NCBI RefSeq assembly: GCF_900109175.1
Contig: NZ_FNZE01000007.1
Location: 1-64,000, forward strand
Direction: 5' to 3'
DNA from: Pseudomonas linyingensis
GTDB lineage: Bacteria; Pseudomonadota; Gammaproteobacteria; Pseudomonadales; Pseudomonadaceae
Length of the DNA stretch: 64,000 nucleotides
A program made the translations under genes and the position numbers. The notes beneath the pieces are model-generated. The model searched no databases. It was given only the letters and a program-made list of their open reading frames with translations, and had not been told where the DNA came from. The first letter of the stretch is position 1. Each line of letters starts with the position of its first letter. Shown piece after piece: positions 7,819 through 16,593 of this stretch.

Positions 7819-8217
7819 TCAACTGCCGCTGTAGGTCGCCCCGGCGAACTCGATCAGGCAGAAGCCGTGACCGAAAGGATCGGCGAAGCTGATGCACTTC
7901 GAGCCCCGCCAGTCGACGCAGCCGCTTTCCTGACGCGCCCCGGCGTTCAAGGCCCGTTGCGTGGCTGCGGCGAGATCGTCCACCACGAAGTCCAGGTGCA
8001 CCGGCGTCCAGTGCCGGGAGTAATCGCGCTGCAGCGGCAGCGAGCGCACCGGGTGCGAGCCGGCGGAGTGGCGCAGCAGATAGAGAGTGGCGGAGGCGCC
8101 GCTGAGTTCGGCGACATCGTCGTCGAGGAGGCGGCTCAGCTGCAGGCCGAGGGCGGCCGTGTAGAAGTCGATCGCCGGGGCGAGTTCCGGGACGTCGAGG
8201 TTGACGATCACGCGCAT
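7819..8217 (-). CDS. VOC (glyoxalase/bleomycin-resistance) family protein
   Basis: 132 residues with the paired beta-alpha-beta-beta-beta halves of the vicinal-oxygen-chelate fold: it begins RVIVNLDVPELAPAIDFYTA, has a central HLDFVVDDLAAA and ends in SFADPFGHGFCLIEF. The likely metal ligands are the His of VHLDF and the Glu of LIEF. Possible roles are a small dioxygenase, lyase or resistance protein; the substrate is unknown. It is tightly packed between the DUF3175 gene and a small membrane protein, suggesting one leftward unit. Confidence 0.8.
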   Translation of the reverse strand: MRVIVNLDVPELAPAIDFYTAALGLQLSRLLDDDVAELSGASATLYLLRHSAGSHPVRSLPLQRDYSRHWTPVHLDFVVDDLAAATQRALNAGARQESGCVDWRGSKCISFADPFGHGFCLIEFAGATYSGS

Positions 8218-8220
8218 GGC

Positions 8221-8712
8221 TCAACCACCGTTCACCTTGCCCCAGGTTCCTGCCCGTTTCCTCTCCTGCTTGTTGCGCCGGATCGGCTTGACGCCCTCTG
8301 CGTGGTAGCGCCGCCATTGTTCGACCAGCTTGATATCGTCGGCGGACCAGAAGTAGCGCTCGAATTCGGGCGAGCCGTTGATCGTGATGCGGATTTGCGT
8401 TGGGGTTTTGGCCGTCTCGAAGGCTATCCGTTTCCGGTCGCGGACTTGCCGGGGCCGGGCTGACCGGCGCAGCCAGGCGATCAGGACGACGCTGGCGCAC
8501 AGCACGGGCAGCGCCAGCAAGACCAGCAGGACGTACTGCCAATACTTGACGGCTCCCCAGACGAGCAGCCCGAGAACAATGATTCCCAGGGTGCCGGGGC
8601 TCGCGTTCGGCCTGCGTGCCGGGGTGGTGAGGAAGGGATTGCGGTACAGGTCCGTCAGGTGATGGTGGTACCTGTCCAGCAGGGGCTCGTCGTGCCCGTC
8701 TTCGTCGCTCAT
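8221..8712 (-). CDS. hypothetical small membrane protein
   Basis: 163 residues. A charged N-terminal region (1-40) is followed by two close hydrophobic segments (about residues 41-80) ending at RRSARPR, then a soluble basic C-terminal part. I recognise no family. It sits three bases upstream of the VOC gene on the same strand, so it probably leads a three-gene unit with the VOC and DUF3175 genes. The topology suggests both ends in the cytoplasm. Confidence 0.6.
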   Translation of the reverse strand: MSDEDGHDEPLLDRYHHHLTDLYRNPFLTTPARRPNASPGTLGIIVLGLLVWGAVKYWQYVLLVLLALPVLCASVVLIAWLRRSARPRQVRDRKRIAFETAKTPTQIRITINGSPEFERYFWSADDIKLVEQWRRYHAEGVKPIRRNKQERKRAGTWGKVNGG

Positions 8713-8920
8713 GGTCTTTCCCCGCGGGCCTCCCCGATCCTGAGTGCAGACTGATGCGTCATCCGCCGGCGCTACAAGGTTCAGCCTAGCTCATGGCGGG
8801 CGGCGTCATCCCGGGACGCGAGGGCAGCGGAGCGGCAAGCAGGCGGTAGGCGCGGATGGAGGGTTCGACGGGGCGGAGAAGGGGCCCCACATCCATGTGG
8901 GCAGGGAGGAAGCGGACGGT

Positions 8921-9586
8921 TCAGCGGCGCAGGTAGGCGCTGAAGTCGATGTCGCCGGCGCTGAGGATGGCCTGCACGCGGTTGTGCACGCCAAGCTTGC
9001 GCAGGATGGCGGAAACGTGGGCCTTGACCGTGGTTTCGGCGATGTCGAGGTTGTAGGCGATCTGCTTGTTGGACTCGCCCTTGGTCATGCGCTCGAGCAC
9101 CAGCAGCTGCTTGCGGGTCAGTGCCTGCAGCAGTTCCGGCGGGATGCCCGACGACTCATGGCTGGCGCGGCGCGGTGCCGGCTTGCTGGAGCGGATGATG
9201 TCGGAGGGCAGGTAGACGTTGCCGTTGAGGATCTGCTCGATGGCCTCGGTCATCTGCGCGCGCGGCGAGGACTTGGTGATGAAGCCGACCGCGCCGTAGG
9301 TGATCGCCTGCAGGACGATCTGCTTGTCCTCCTCGGCGGAGACGATCACCACCGGGATGGTCGGCGCCTCGTTGCGCAGGGTCATCAGACCGTTGAGGCC
9401 GTGCATGCCGGGCATGTTGAGGTCGAGGAGGATCAGGTCGAGGTCGTCGTGCTCCTGGGTCAGGGCCAGGGCGCTGTCGAGGTCGGAGGTTTCCATCACC
9501 TCGCTATCCGGGAAGCCGTCGCTGATGACGTTGTGGATGGCCTCGCGGAACAGCGGGTGGTCATCGGCGATAAGGATCTTGTACAT
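8921..9586 (-). CDS. erbR: NarL/LuxR-type response regulator of the alcohol regulon (ErbR/AgmR-like)
   Basis: 221 residues: a receiver domain with acidic residues D8-D9 and phospho-acceptor D55, then a LuxR-type helix-turn-helix ([20 protein letters not shown] through [18 protein letters not shown]). The order and sequence match ErbR/AgmR (PedR1 in P. putida), a regulator of PQQ-dependent alcohol oxidation. No kinase gene is adjacent; the soluble hybrid kinase at 38.6 kb is a likely partner, as ErcS-type kinases are linked to this system. The start at 9586 (MYKIL) is favoured over a GTG three codons earlier because AGGTGAAGG lies in the right place. It follows the CXXCW gene by 41 bases. Confidence 0.92.
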   Translation of the reverse strand: MYKILIADDHPLFREAIHNVISDGFPDSEVMETSDLDSALALTQEHDDLDLILLDLNMPGMHGLNGLMTLRNEAPTIPVVIVSAEEDKQIVLQAITYGAVGFITKSSPRAQMTEAIEQILNGNVYLPSDIIRSSKPAPRRASHESSGIPPELLQALTRKQLLVLERMTKGESNKQIAYNLDIAETTVKAHVSAILRKLGVHNRVQAILSAGDIDFSAYLRR

Positions 9587-9627
9587 GGCCTTCACCTGGA
9601 TTCTTGTAATTGTCGATGGGACTGCGC

Positions 9628-10173
9628 TCAGGGCAGCGGCTCGGGGGTGGCGGTCTGCACCGGCAGACCGGCTTGCTGCCAGGCATCGATGCCGTCACGG
9701 TACCAGTACAGCCGGGTATAGCCCAGCGCGGCGGCGCGCTTGCTGGCATTCCATGACAGCCAGCAGTCGGACTTGCAGTAGAGCACCAGCGCGCGGGCTT
9801 GGTCGCCGCCGCTGGCCTGTTTCAGGTAATGGCTGAAGTAGTCGAGCCAGGGGGCCTCTGCCGTGCCTTCGCCGACGTTGGCCAGCCACAGGCTGCCGGG
9901 GATGTTCTGGTGCGCCTCGTCGCTGACGAACTGGCCGTGCAGCCAGGGGCGGCGGAACACGTCGATCAGTACCGGCTGGTCGGCGCTCTCTAGCATGCGT
10001 TGCAGGGTCGCGGTGTCGACGGTCTGCGCGCCTTCGACCGTGGCCGGCGTCGGGCTGCGGTAGCGATCCTGGCGATAGCCGTCGGCGGAGAACAGCGCTT
10101 CTTCGCCGGCCTGGGCGGGGAGCAGGCCGAGGAGCAGCGGCAGGCAGAACACGGCGGCGAGCAGTCGCGACAT
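9628..10173 (-). CDS. PQQ-dependent catabolism-associated CXXCW-motif protein
   Basis: 181 residues, exported (signal peptide to about residue 22, ending AQA). It is rhodanese-like, with a motif [11 protein letters not shown] that identifies the family found only near PQQ alcohol dehydrogenases. Here three residues separate the two cysteines. It is probably periplasmic; the role is unknown. It leads a unit with erbR. A TACCAAAG box (10257-10270) and an AACAACAA motif just before the ribosome site (10189-10196) mark its upstream region, suggesting alcohol-dependent transcription and catabolite repression. Confidence 0.85.
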   Translation of the reverse strand: MSRLLAAVFCLPLLLGLLPAQAGEEALFSADGYRQDRYRSPTPATVEGAQTVDTATLQRMLESADQPVLIDVFRRPWLHGQFVSDEAHQNIPGSLWLANVGEGTAEAPWLDYFSHYLKQASGGDQARALVLYCKSDCWLSWNASKRAAALGYTRLYWYRDGIDAWQQAGLPVQTATPEPLP

Positions 10174-10188
10174 GGCCGGAAGTTCCTA

Positions 10189-10196
10189 TTGTTGTT
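10189..10196 (-). promoter_or_regulatory. candidate Hfq/Crc CA-motif before the CXXCW gene
   Basis: Reads AACAACAA on the minus strand, immediately upstream of the TAGGAA ribosome site of the gene starting at 10173. Matches the AAYAAYAA motif bound by Hfq/Crc in Pseudomonas catabolite repression. Confidence 0.6.
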
Positions 10197-10256
10197 TGCG
10201 ACTATTTATCGGTTAGTCGCAGTGCTTTGGAAATCCTGCGATAGAGGGCGAAAGGC

Positions 10257-10270
10257 GGTACCAAAGTAGT
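10257..10270 (-). promoter_or_regulatory. candidate alcohol-regulon box (TACCAAAG type)
   Basis: GGTACCAAAGTAGT, about 90 bases upstream of the CXXCW/erbR unit. One of six similar boxes in the window, all upstream of PQQ-regulon genes. Confidence 0.5.
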
Positions 10271-10324
10271 AATTTTGCGGCTTTGCTGTCGGATCGCGGG
10301 CTGGACCGCGTCCGGCAGCAAGGC

Positions 10325-11116
10325 TCAGGCGTTGCGCCGCAGCGCCGCATGCTGCGGGTTGAAGGTGAGCACGGCCAGCGCCGAACACAGCAGGGTGACG
10401 CCCAGACAGACCAGCAGGGCGGTGAGGCTGAAGCGCTCGTACAGGGCGAAGCGCACCAGTTCCACCGCGTGGCTGAACGGGTTGAGCGCACACAGCCAGT
10501 ACAGCCACTCGCTGGCCTCGCGCATCTTCCACAGCGGGTAGAGCGCCGAGGACAGGAAGAACAGTGGGAAGATCACGAAGTTCATCACCCCGGCGAAGTT
10601 CTCCAGCTGGCGGATGCCGTTGGACAACAGCAGGCCGAGCGCCGCCAGCATCAGCGCGGCGAGCAGCAGCGCCGGCAGGGCGTAGAGCAGGCCCCAGATG
10701 GGCGGCTGCACGCCGTACAGCCAGGCGATGGCGAGGAAGGCGTAGACCTGCAGCAGCGACAGCAGGCTGGTGGCCAGGAGCTTGGCGGCGAGCAGGAACG
10801 GCCGCGGCAGCGGGCTCATCAGCAGCACGCGCATGCTGCCCATCTCGCGGTCGTAGACCATCGATAGCGAGCCCTGCATGCCGTTGAACAGCAGGATCAT
10901 GCAGGCCAGCCCCGGGACTATGTAGGTTTCGTAGGTGATGTAGGTGTCGTAGGGCTCGATGATGGCGATGCCCAGTGCGGCGCGAAAGCCGGCGGCGAAC
11001 ACCAGCAGCCACAGCAGCGGGCGCACCAGCGCGCTGAGAAAGCGCGAGCGCTGCTGGACGAAGCGCAGCCATTCGCGCAGGACGATGCCGCGCAGGCATT
11101 CCAGATAGGCGGTCAT
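10325..11116 (-). CDS. pedC: ABC-2 type permease of the PQQ alcohol-dehydrogenase-associated ABC system (PedC-like)
   Basis: 263 residues with about six hydrophobic segments: near residues 30-50, 70-85, 110-135, 150-175, 185-205 and 225-250. An ABC-2 pattern is seen (YIVPGLACMILLFNGMQGSL, then REMGSMRVLLMSPL, then LFFLSSALYPL). The start ATG overlaps the stop of the ATPase gene by ATGA, which settles it. It forms an inner-membrane ABC system with the ATPase, YVTN protein and binding protein encoded upstream in the same operon. The family is found only beside PQQ alcohol dehydrogenases; the cargo is unknown. Confidence 0.88.
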   Translation of the reverse strand: MTAYLECLRGIVLREWLRFVQQRSRFLSALVRPLLWLLVFAAGFRAALGIAIIEPYDTYITYETYIVPGLACMILLFNGMQGSLSMVYDREMGSMRVLLMSPLPRPFLLAAKLLATSLLSLLQVYAFLAIAWLYGVQPPIWGLLYALPALLLAALMLAALGLLLSNGIRQLENFAGVMNFVIFPLFFLSSALYPLWKMREASEWLYWLCALNPFSHAVELVRFALYERFSLTALLVCLGVTLLCSALAVLTFNPQHAALRRNA

Positions 11117-11835
11117 GCTGCGACCTCGGTCAGGCGGGCGAAGGCGGCGGTGAGATCCTCGCCGCCCTCGGCCAGGCTGGCCGCGGTGCCGCGGGCGACC
11201 AGGCGGCCGCGATGCAGGATCAGCAGCGGGTCGTCGGCCTGCACCTCGTCGAACAGGTGGGTGGTCCACAGCACGGTCAGGCCGTCGTCGGCACACAGCT
11301 TGCGCACGTGGGCATTCAGCGCCTGGCGGCTGGCCGGGTCGAGGCCGGCGCTGGCCTCGTCGAGCAGCAAGAGTTGCGGCTTGTGCAGCAGCGCGCGGGC
11401 GATCTCCACCCGGCGGCGGTGGCCGCCGTTGAGCGCGCGCACCGGTTCGCGGCGACGCTCGGTGAGCTGCTGGCGCTCCAGCTCTAGCTCGATGCGCTCC
11501 TTGGCCAGCGCGCGCGGCAGGCCGTGCAGGGCGGCGTGGTAGCGCAGGTTCTGCTCGACGGTCAGGTCCAGGTCCAGGGTGCTCTGCTGGAACACCACGC
11601 CGATCTGCGCCAGCGCACGGCGCGGCTGCGCGCGGATCGAGCGGTCACCGATGCGGATGTCGCCTTCCTGCAGGTCGTAGAGGCGTGTGAGCAGGGCGAT
11701 CAGGGTCGACTTGCCAGCGCCGTTGGGGCCGAGCAGGGCGTTGAAGCGTCCGGGCACCAGGGCGAAGTCGAGCTCGACCAGCGCCTGGCGCGCGCCGTAG
11801 GCGAAGCTGACGCCGGACACTTCCAGGCCGATCAT
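11113..11835 (-). CDS. ABC transporter ATP-binding protein, PQQ alcohol dehydrogenase system
   Basis: 240 residues. Walker A is GPNGAGKST, Walker B is LLLLDEASAGLD, and the signature is the variant LNGGHRRR in place of the usual LSGGQ. The H-loop is TTHL. It energises the PedC-like permease, whose gene overlaps its end, and itself overlaps the preceding YVTN gene by ATGA, so these three are translationally coupled. The start MIGLEV at 11835 comes from that overlap; a longer reading runs into a wrong-frame region. Confidence 0.92.
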   Translation of the reverse strand: MIGLEVSGVSFAYGARQALVELDFALVPGRFNALLGPNGAGKSTLIALLTRLYDLQEGDIRIGDRSIRAQPRRALAQIGVVFQQSTLDLDLTVEQNLRYHAALHGLPRALAKERIELELERQQLTERRREPVRALNGGHRRRVEIARALLHKPQLLLLDEASAGLDPASRQALNAHVRKLCADDGLTVLWTTHLFDEVQADDPLLILHRGRLVARGTAASLAEGGEDLTAAFARLTEVAA

Positions 11836-12800
11836 GGTGTCACCACCACGCCCCACGGGTAGCGGCCGACCTTGATCGACTTGGTCACCTTGCGGCTGGC
11901 CACGTCGATCACCGACACGTCGCCGCTGACGCCGTTGGTGGTCAGCAGCTGCTTCTCGCCGGGGGTAAAGGCCATGTGCCAGACGCGGCGGCCGACCAGC
12001 AGGTAGTCGAGCACCTCGTAGGTCTTGGCGTCGACCACCGCCACGTGGTTGGCCGGGCCGAGGGCGACGAAGGCGTACTTGCCGTCTGCCGTCAGCTTGA
12101 CCCCCACCGGCTGCACCTTGTCCGGGTGCACGCCCTTGATCTGGAAGGTCAGGGTCTTCACCGGCTGGCGGGTGGCGACGTCGATCACCGTCACCGTGCC
12201 GCCGATCTCCGCCGAGGCCCACAACCATTTGCCGTCCTGGCTGAACTCGACGTGGCGCGGGCGCTGGTCGACCTGGGTGTTGTCGACCAGCTCGTGGGTC
12301 GTGGTGTCGATCCAGTGCAGCATGCTGGTGGTTTCGCTGGTGTTCACCGCCCACTTGCCGTCGGGGCTGACCGCCATGCCTTCGGGCTCTACACCGACGT
12401 CGATCTGCGCCAGCACCTGCTCGCTGTCGACGTCGACCACGGTGACCAGCGCGTCGTCCTCGTTGGAGATGTACAGCCATTGGTTGTTGGGGTGCAGGGC
12501 GAACTGCTCGGGGTCGGCGCCGGAGGGCAGCTCCTTGATGATCTTGCGCGTGGCCAGGTCCATCACCTGCACGCGGTCGGAGTCGCTGGCGCAGATGTAC
12601 AGCAGCTTGTTGTCGCTGGACAGGGTCAGGCCGCGCGGGCGCATGCCAACCTCGAGAGTCTCCACCGTTTCCAGCTTGTCGAGGTCGATCACGCTGACGC
12701 TGTTGTCCTTCTCGTTGGACACGTAGGCGGTGGCGGCGAGGGCGCCGTGGCCGGCGAGCAGGAAGCCGGCGGCGGTGGCGGCAAGGAGCAGGTGGCGCAT
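11832..12800 (-). CDS. YVTN-type beta-propeller protein, PQQ-dependent catabolism associated
   Basis: 322 residues with a signal peptide (1-22, ending ALAA). Seven similar blades follow, with repeated cores such as AYVSNEKDNSVSVIDL, LYICASDSDRVQVMDL and LYISNEDDALVTVVDV. It is a periplasmic beta-propeller of unknown ligand, and the family occurs with PQQ-linked ABC systems. The gene follows the binding-protein gene by 41 bases. Its leader has AACAACAA just upstream of TAGGAA, the same layout as at the CXXCW gene, suggesting Hfq/Crc control. Confidence 0.88.
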   Translation of the reverse strand: MRHLLLAATAAGFLLAGHGALAATAYVSNEKDNSVSVIDLDKLETVETLEVGMRPRGLTLSSDNKLLYICASDSDRVQVMDLATRKIIKELPSGADPEQFALHPNNQWLYISNEDDALVTVVDVDSEQVLAQIDVGVEPEGMAVSPDGKWAVNTSETTSMLHWIDTTTHELVDNTQVDQRPRHVEFSQDGKWLWASAEIGGTVTVIDVATRQPVKTLTFQIKGVHPDKVQPVGVKLTADGKYAFVALGPANHVAVVDAKTYEVLDYLLVGRRVWHMAFTPGEKQLLTTNGVSGDVSVIDVASRKVTKSIKVGRYPWGVVVTP

Positions 12801-12817
12801 GGCAGTATTCCTAATCG

Positions 12818-12825
12818 TTGTTGTT
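12818..12825 (-). promoter_or_regulatory. candidate Hfq/Crc CA-motif before the YVTN gene
   Basis: AACAACAA on the minus strand, 17 bases before the start codon and adjoining the ribosome site. Confidence 0.6.
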
Positions 12826-12841
12826 ATCGAGGGCGGGCCGT

Positions 12842-14011
12842 TCAGGACTCGCCGTTCAGCCGGCAGCGGCTTTCCGGGCGGTCGTAGCCGAGGCTGTCGA
12901 GGTCGGTGAGCGGGTGCAGGAAGCCGTCCTGCGGCGAGGTGGTGACCAGCGCGCGCGGGTGCACCAGCGGGATCGGCTGGCGCAGCTGGCCGTTCCAGTC
13001 ACGGTAGCTGAGCTTGCGGCCCTTGAAACCGTCCAGCGGCAGCTCGCCGGATAGCGCCAGCTGGCGGATCGCCGCCGGCTCCGCGCTTTTCAACTTGCCG
13101 ACGGCGGCGGCGATGCTGCGCACGGCGATCCAGGCGGCGAAGTCGCGGTCGTTCATCCAGCGCTGGGCGTGTTCCTCGAAGCGCTTCTGCAGCTGGGCGG
13201 CGCCGTAGGTCTCCACGGTCTTGTGCCAGCCGGTCGGGGTCAGGCCCTGGGTGCCGGCCACCGGGCGCGGGTACCAGGTGTGGTAGGGCACGTACTCGCC
13301 GAAGTCGCCGCGCTCGTCGGCCACCAGCACCACGTCGTACTCGGCAGTCTGGGTGAACAGCGGCATCTCCGCCTGGGCGCTGCGCCGCTGGTCGTTGTCG
13401 AAGGTCCACGGCTTCTCGGCGACGATCTTCACCCCGAAGCGCTTGGCGGCGCGGCGCAGGGCGTCGGCGTAGGCCTGGTCGTCGGCGGTGGGGCCGGGAA
13501 TCAGCAGGGCGCGCTGCCACTTGCGCGCGGCGAGGAACTGGCCGAGGGCGTCGGCGAGCATGGCGCGGCTGGGCAGGGTGTGCAGCACGTTGGCCGCGCA
13601 CTGCTCAAGGCGCAGGCCGTCGTCGGCGCTACCGGCGTTGAGCAGCAGGCTGTCCGGCATCGCCTCGGCGAGCTGGCGCAGGGTGTCGGCCGGGGCGTTG
13701 ACCACGAACAGGCGCAGGCCGCCCTCGTGCAGGGCGCGGGCCTGCGCCAGCAGCGCCTCGCCGCTGGCGGCCTCGGCGCTTTCCAGACGGTAGCTGTGTT
13801 TGAGGAAACGCCCGGTACTGTTGCTGTCCTCGATGGCCAGCTCGGCGCCGCGCAGGCCGGCGTCGACCGGCTCGGGGATGACGTTGGACAGCACCGGACC
13901 GCGCTCGGGGGTGTAGCCCAGGTAGCCGATGCGGATGTCGAGGTTGGCGCTGGCGCCGGCGCTGGCCAGCAGGCCGAGGGCGGTGAACAGGCAGGGCAGC
14001 AGTGTGCGCAT
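12842..14011 (-). CDS. ABC transporter substrate-binding protein, PQQ alcohol dehydrogenase system
   Basis: 389 residues with a signal peptide (1-22, ending ASA). The mature part begins NLDIRIGYLGYTPERGP and has the two-lobe pattern of type-1 (branched-chain-type) periplasmic binding proteins (DAGLRGAELAIEDSNSTGRF; LFVVNAPADTLRQLAEA; QAYADALRRAAKRFGVKIV). It heads the operon with the YVTN protein, ATPase and permease. The start at 14011 has a good GGAGGC site; a longer reading frame upstream is not needed. A GGTACCAAGGTACTG box lies 80-95 bases upstream, shared with the divergent gene. The ligand is unknown, possibly an alcohol-related compound. Confidence 0.88.
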   Translation of the reverse strand: MRTLLPCLFTALGLLASAGASANLDIRIGYLGYTPERGPVLSNVIPEPVDAGLRGAELAIEDSNSTGRFLKHSYRLESAEAASGEALLAQARALHEGGLRLFVVNAPADTLRQLAEAMPDSLLLNAGSADDGLRLEQCAANVLHTLPSRAMLADALGQFLAARKWQRALLIPGPTADDQAYADALRRAAKRFGVKIVAEKPWTFDNDQRRSAQAEMPLFTQTAEYDVVLVADERGDFGEYVPYHTWYPRPVAGTQGLTPTGWHKTVETYGAAQLQKRFEEHAQRWMNDRDFAAWIAVRSIAAAVGKLKSAEPAAIRQLALSGELPLDGFKGRKLSYRDWNGQLRQPIPLVHPRALVTTSPQDGFLHPLTDLDSLGYDRPESRCRLNGES

Positions 14012-14089
14012 GGCAGCCTCCGATGGGGGTGCTGCCAGCTTAGGAAGGTCGAGGGGGGCGGGCAAATATGCAGAAAGTAGCGCCGCACT

Positions 14090-14104
14090 GGTACCAAGGT
14101 ACTG
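14090..14104. promoter_or_regulatory. candidate alcohol-regulon box in a divergent intergenic region
   Basis: GGTACCAAGGTACTG, nearly palindromic (GTACC/GGTAC). It lies between the leftward ABC operon and the rightward gene at 14169 and could serve both. Confidence 0.5.
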
Positions 14105-14168
14105 ATTCGGCGCCGGGAGGCAGCTTTTAGGATGGAGCCACAACAATTAAAGCTCCGGAGCCTTCGCC

Positions 14169-14606
14169 ATGTCCCTGCTCAGAACCCTGTCCCTGCCCGC
14201 CGTGCTGATCCTCGGCATGGTCGGTTTCGATAGCGCCAGCGCCGGCGGCGACCTGACCCGCCGCACCGAGGCGCTGCCCGACCTGGTGCTCGGCTCGGAG
14301 GCCAGCGACTACAGCCTGTCGCACAGCGAGTACCAGCTGGAAACCGGCAAGGCCTACCAGCTGAAGATCATTTCCACCGGGCGCAAGGAGTACGCCTTCC
14401 AGGCTCCGGAGCTGGCCACCTCCATCTACCTGCGCAAGGTCGAGGCCGGCGGCGTGGAGATCAAGGCGGTGACCCTCACCGAGCTGGAGTTCGAGGACGC
14501 CGGCGAGGCGGAGATCTTCTTCGTGCCGATCAAGCCGGGCAAGTACCGCTTCTATGCCAAGGGTCTGGAAGGCAAGGGTATGCAGGGCGTGTTCGTGGTG
14601 CGCTGA
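14169..14606 (+). CDS. small exported protein of the alcohol cluster, unknown function
   Basis: 145 residues, signal peptide 1-25 (ends ASA). The mature part is about 120 residues of beta-strand pattern (YQLETGKAYQLKIISTGRKE; IFFVPIKPGKYRFYAKGLEG), reminiscent of cupredoxin-like folds, but it lacks the cysteine needed for a classical type-1 copper site. It is the first gene of a rightward operon with the PedS2/PedR2-like pair (27-base gap), so it may be tied to signal sensing in the periplasm. A TACCAAGG box lies about 70 bases upstream. Confidence 0.75.
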   Translation: MSLLRTLSLPAVLILGMVGFDSASAGGDLTRRTEALPDLVLGSEASDYSLSHSEYQLETGKAYQLKIISTGRKEYAFQAPELATSIYLRKVEAGGVEIKAVTLTELEFEDAGEAEIFFVPIKPGKYRFYAKGLEGKGMQGVFVVR

Positions 14607-14633
14607 GTCTTCCAACTTTCGAGGCTAGATCCG

Positions 14634-15932
14634 ATGGCCGCGCCGCTTTCCGCCCTGGGTCGCGCCAGCCTGCTGGTCAGCGGCCTGTTCGTTACCGTGC
14701 TGCTGGTTTGCCTGGCGCTGCTGCTGCGTCAGGCCGAGCTGGACATCCGTCGCGAGCTGCAGGCAGCCGACAGCGTGGCGCGTTTTCTCGCCCTGCGTGC
14801 GGCGGACGATCCGGCGTTGCTCGACGCCGAGCTGACCGCCAACCTGCGCCATCTGGAACTGGACTGGGGCGAGCCGGACGCCGCCGATGACGCGGCGGAC
14901 AACCCGCTGGGCGGCAATCCGCTGGGCGGCACCCCGCTGGCCGCCTGGCTGGCCGGGCGCTTCACAGATCTGCCCGTGTACCGGGTTGCGCTGGCCGACG
15001 GCCGCCAACTGAGCATCCGCGTCAGCCCCGCCGACGAACTGGAGGAGGTGTGGGAGTCGCTGCTGCAGCTGCTCGCGCTGTTCGTGGTGGCCTGGCTGCT
15101 GTGCCTGGGCGCCAGCGTCTGGTTGGTGCGCCGTGGCCTCGACCTGCTCACCGACATCTTGCGTGCCCTGCAGGCGATCGCCGGCGGCGCGCTGGACACC
15201 CGCCTGCCGGCCTACGCCCAGCCCGAGGCGCGCCGTCTGGCCGGCCAGGTCAACGCCATGGCCCAGGCCCTGCAGCAGGCCGGCACCGACAATCAGGCGC
15301 TGACCGCGGCGCTGCTGGCCACCCAGGAGCGCGAGCGCACCCACCTGGCCCAGGCGCTGCACGACGACCTCGGCCAGATCCTCGCCGGCATGCGCGCCCA
15401 GCTGTACCTGCTCGGCGCCTGCTCAGGCAACCCGCAGCAGGTCGAGGCGATCAGCCAGCGCCTGCTGGACACCAGCGAACAGATGCAGCAGAGCTTCCGC
15501 AGTCTGGTGCGCGATCTCTATCCGGTGGTGCTCGAACGCCTCGGCCTCGGCGGGGCGGTGCGCCAGCACGTCGAGCAGTGGCAGGCGCAGCAGGGCGTGC
15601 CCTGCATGCTGGAGCTGGACGAGGCGCTGCCGGTGCTGGGCGAGGAGGCGCGCGCCCACGTGTTCCGCCTGCTGCAGGAGGCGTTGACCAACGTCGCCCG
15701 GCATGCCGGCGCGCGGCGGGTGACGGTCGGCCTGACCTGCCGCGGTGCGGCGCTGCGTCTGGAGGTCAGCGACGATGGCTGCGGCCTGCCGAGTCCGCTG
15801 CGCGAGGGCGTCGGTCTGCGCTCGATGCGCGAACGGGCGCGCTGCCTCGGCGCCGCCCTGCAACTGCACGACGCCGCGCCCCGCGGCCTGCGCCTGTGCG
15901 TGGATATCCCCTGGCGAGAGTGGGCGACATGA
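14634..15932 (+). CDS. pedS2: membrane sensor histidine kinase (PedS2-like)
   Basis: 432 residues. TM1 is about residues 10-30 and TM2 about 145-165. Between them is a periplasmic domain of about 110 residues with a strikingly acidic stretch at residues 77-90 (D77, E80, D82, D85, D86, D89). A HAMP linker (about 165-220) is followed by a HisKA_3 dimerisation domain with ALHDDLGQ and a HATPase domain (QEALTNVARHAG; DDGCGLP; GVGLRSMRERAR). Position and partner match PedS2 of P. putida, which controls the switch between calcium and lanthanide alcohol dehydrogenases. Its stop overlaps the next gene (ATGA). That the acidic loop senses metal is an inference. Confidence 0.9.
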   Translation: MAAPLSALGRASLLVSGLFVTVLLVCLALLLRQAELDIRRELQAADSVARFLALRAADDPALLDAELTANLRHLELDWGEPDAADDAADNPLGGNPLGGTPLAAWLAGRFTDLPVYRVALADGRQLSIRVSPADELEEVWESLLQLLALFVVAWLLCLGASVWLVRRGLDLLTDILRALQAIAGGALDTRLPAYAQPEARRLAGQVNAMAQALQQAGTDNQALTAALLATQERERTHLAQALHDDLGQILAGMRAQLYLLGACSGNPQQVEAISQRLLDTSEQMQQSFRSLVRDLYPVVLERLGLGGAVRQHVEQWQAQQGVPCMLELDEALPVLGEEARAHVFRLLQEALTNVARHAGARRVTVGLTCRGAALRLEVSDDGCGLPSPLREGVGLRSMRERARCLGAALQLHDAAPRGLRLCVDIPWREWAT

Positions 15933-16567
15933 ACATCCTGATAGTCGACGACCATGCGGTGGTGCGCCAGGGCTATGCCAGCCTGCTGGCGACCCTGCTC
16001 GATGACGTCACCGTGAGCGAGGCGGCCAGCGGCGAGGAGGCCCTGCAGCGGGTCGCCCGCGACTGCCCGGACCTGCTGATCCTCGATGTCGGCCTGCCCG
16101 GCATCAGCGGCCTGGAAACCGCGCGGCGTCTGCTGGCGCGCCAGCCGCAGCTGCGCGTGCTGTTCTTCAGCATGCACGACGAGCTGCCGGTGGTGCGCAA
16201 GGCGCTGGAAGCCGGCGCCAGCGGCTACCTGACCAAGAGCGCGCCGCCGCAGGTGCTGCTGGAGGCGGTGCGCAAGGTGCTGGCCGGGCAGACCTACATC
16301 GAGCATGGCCTGGCCACCGCGCTGGCCTGCGCCGGCAACGACGGCCAGGACCCGCGCCTGCGCGGCATGACCCAACGCGAGCTGGAGATCTTCGTCATGC
16401 TCGCCCGCGGCGTCGGCCTGCGCCAGATCGCCGAGAAGCTGTGCATCAGCGCCAAGACGGTGTCCAACTACCAGACCCTGCTGAAGAACAAGCTGCAGGT
16501 CGCCAGCCAGGGCGAGCTGGTCCACCTGGCCATCGATACCGGGCTGCTGCGGGTGGGCATGGCGTAG
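15929..16567 (+). CDS. pedR2: NarL/LuxR-type response regulator (PedR2-like)
   Basis: 212 residues: a receiver domain with D7-D8 and phospho-acceptor D53 (LLILDVGLPG), then a LuxR-type helix-turn-helix near the C-terminus (MTQRELEIFVMLARGVGLRQ, SAKTVSNYQTLLKNKLQV). It overlaps the kinase gene by four bases, so the two are coupled. In P. putida, PedR2 acts as activator of pedE and repressor of pedH when lanthanides are absent. Here both target-type genes are close by and share a paired palindrome (see 19569 and 26204). The ORF could be read from 15050, but that part is a shadow of the kinase. Confidence 0.92.
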   Translation: MNILIVDDHAVVRQGYASLLATLLDDVTVSEAASGEEALQRVARDCPDLLILDVGLPGISGLETARRLLARQPQLRVLFFSMHDELPVVRKALEAGASGYLTKSAPPQVLLEAVRKVLAGQTYIEHGLATALACAGNDGQDPRLRGMTQRELEIFVMLARGVGLRQIAEKLCISAKTVSNYQTLLKNKLQVASQGELVHLAIDTGLLRVGMA

Positions 16568-16593
16568 GCATGTGCTGCGCCTGAGTGTCGAGC

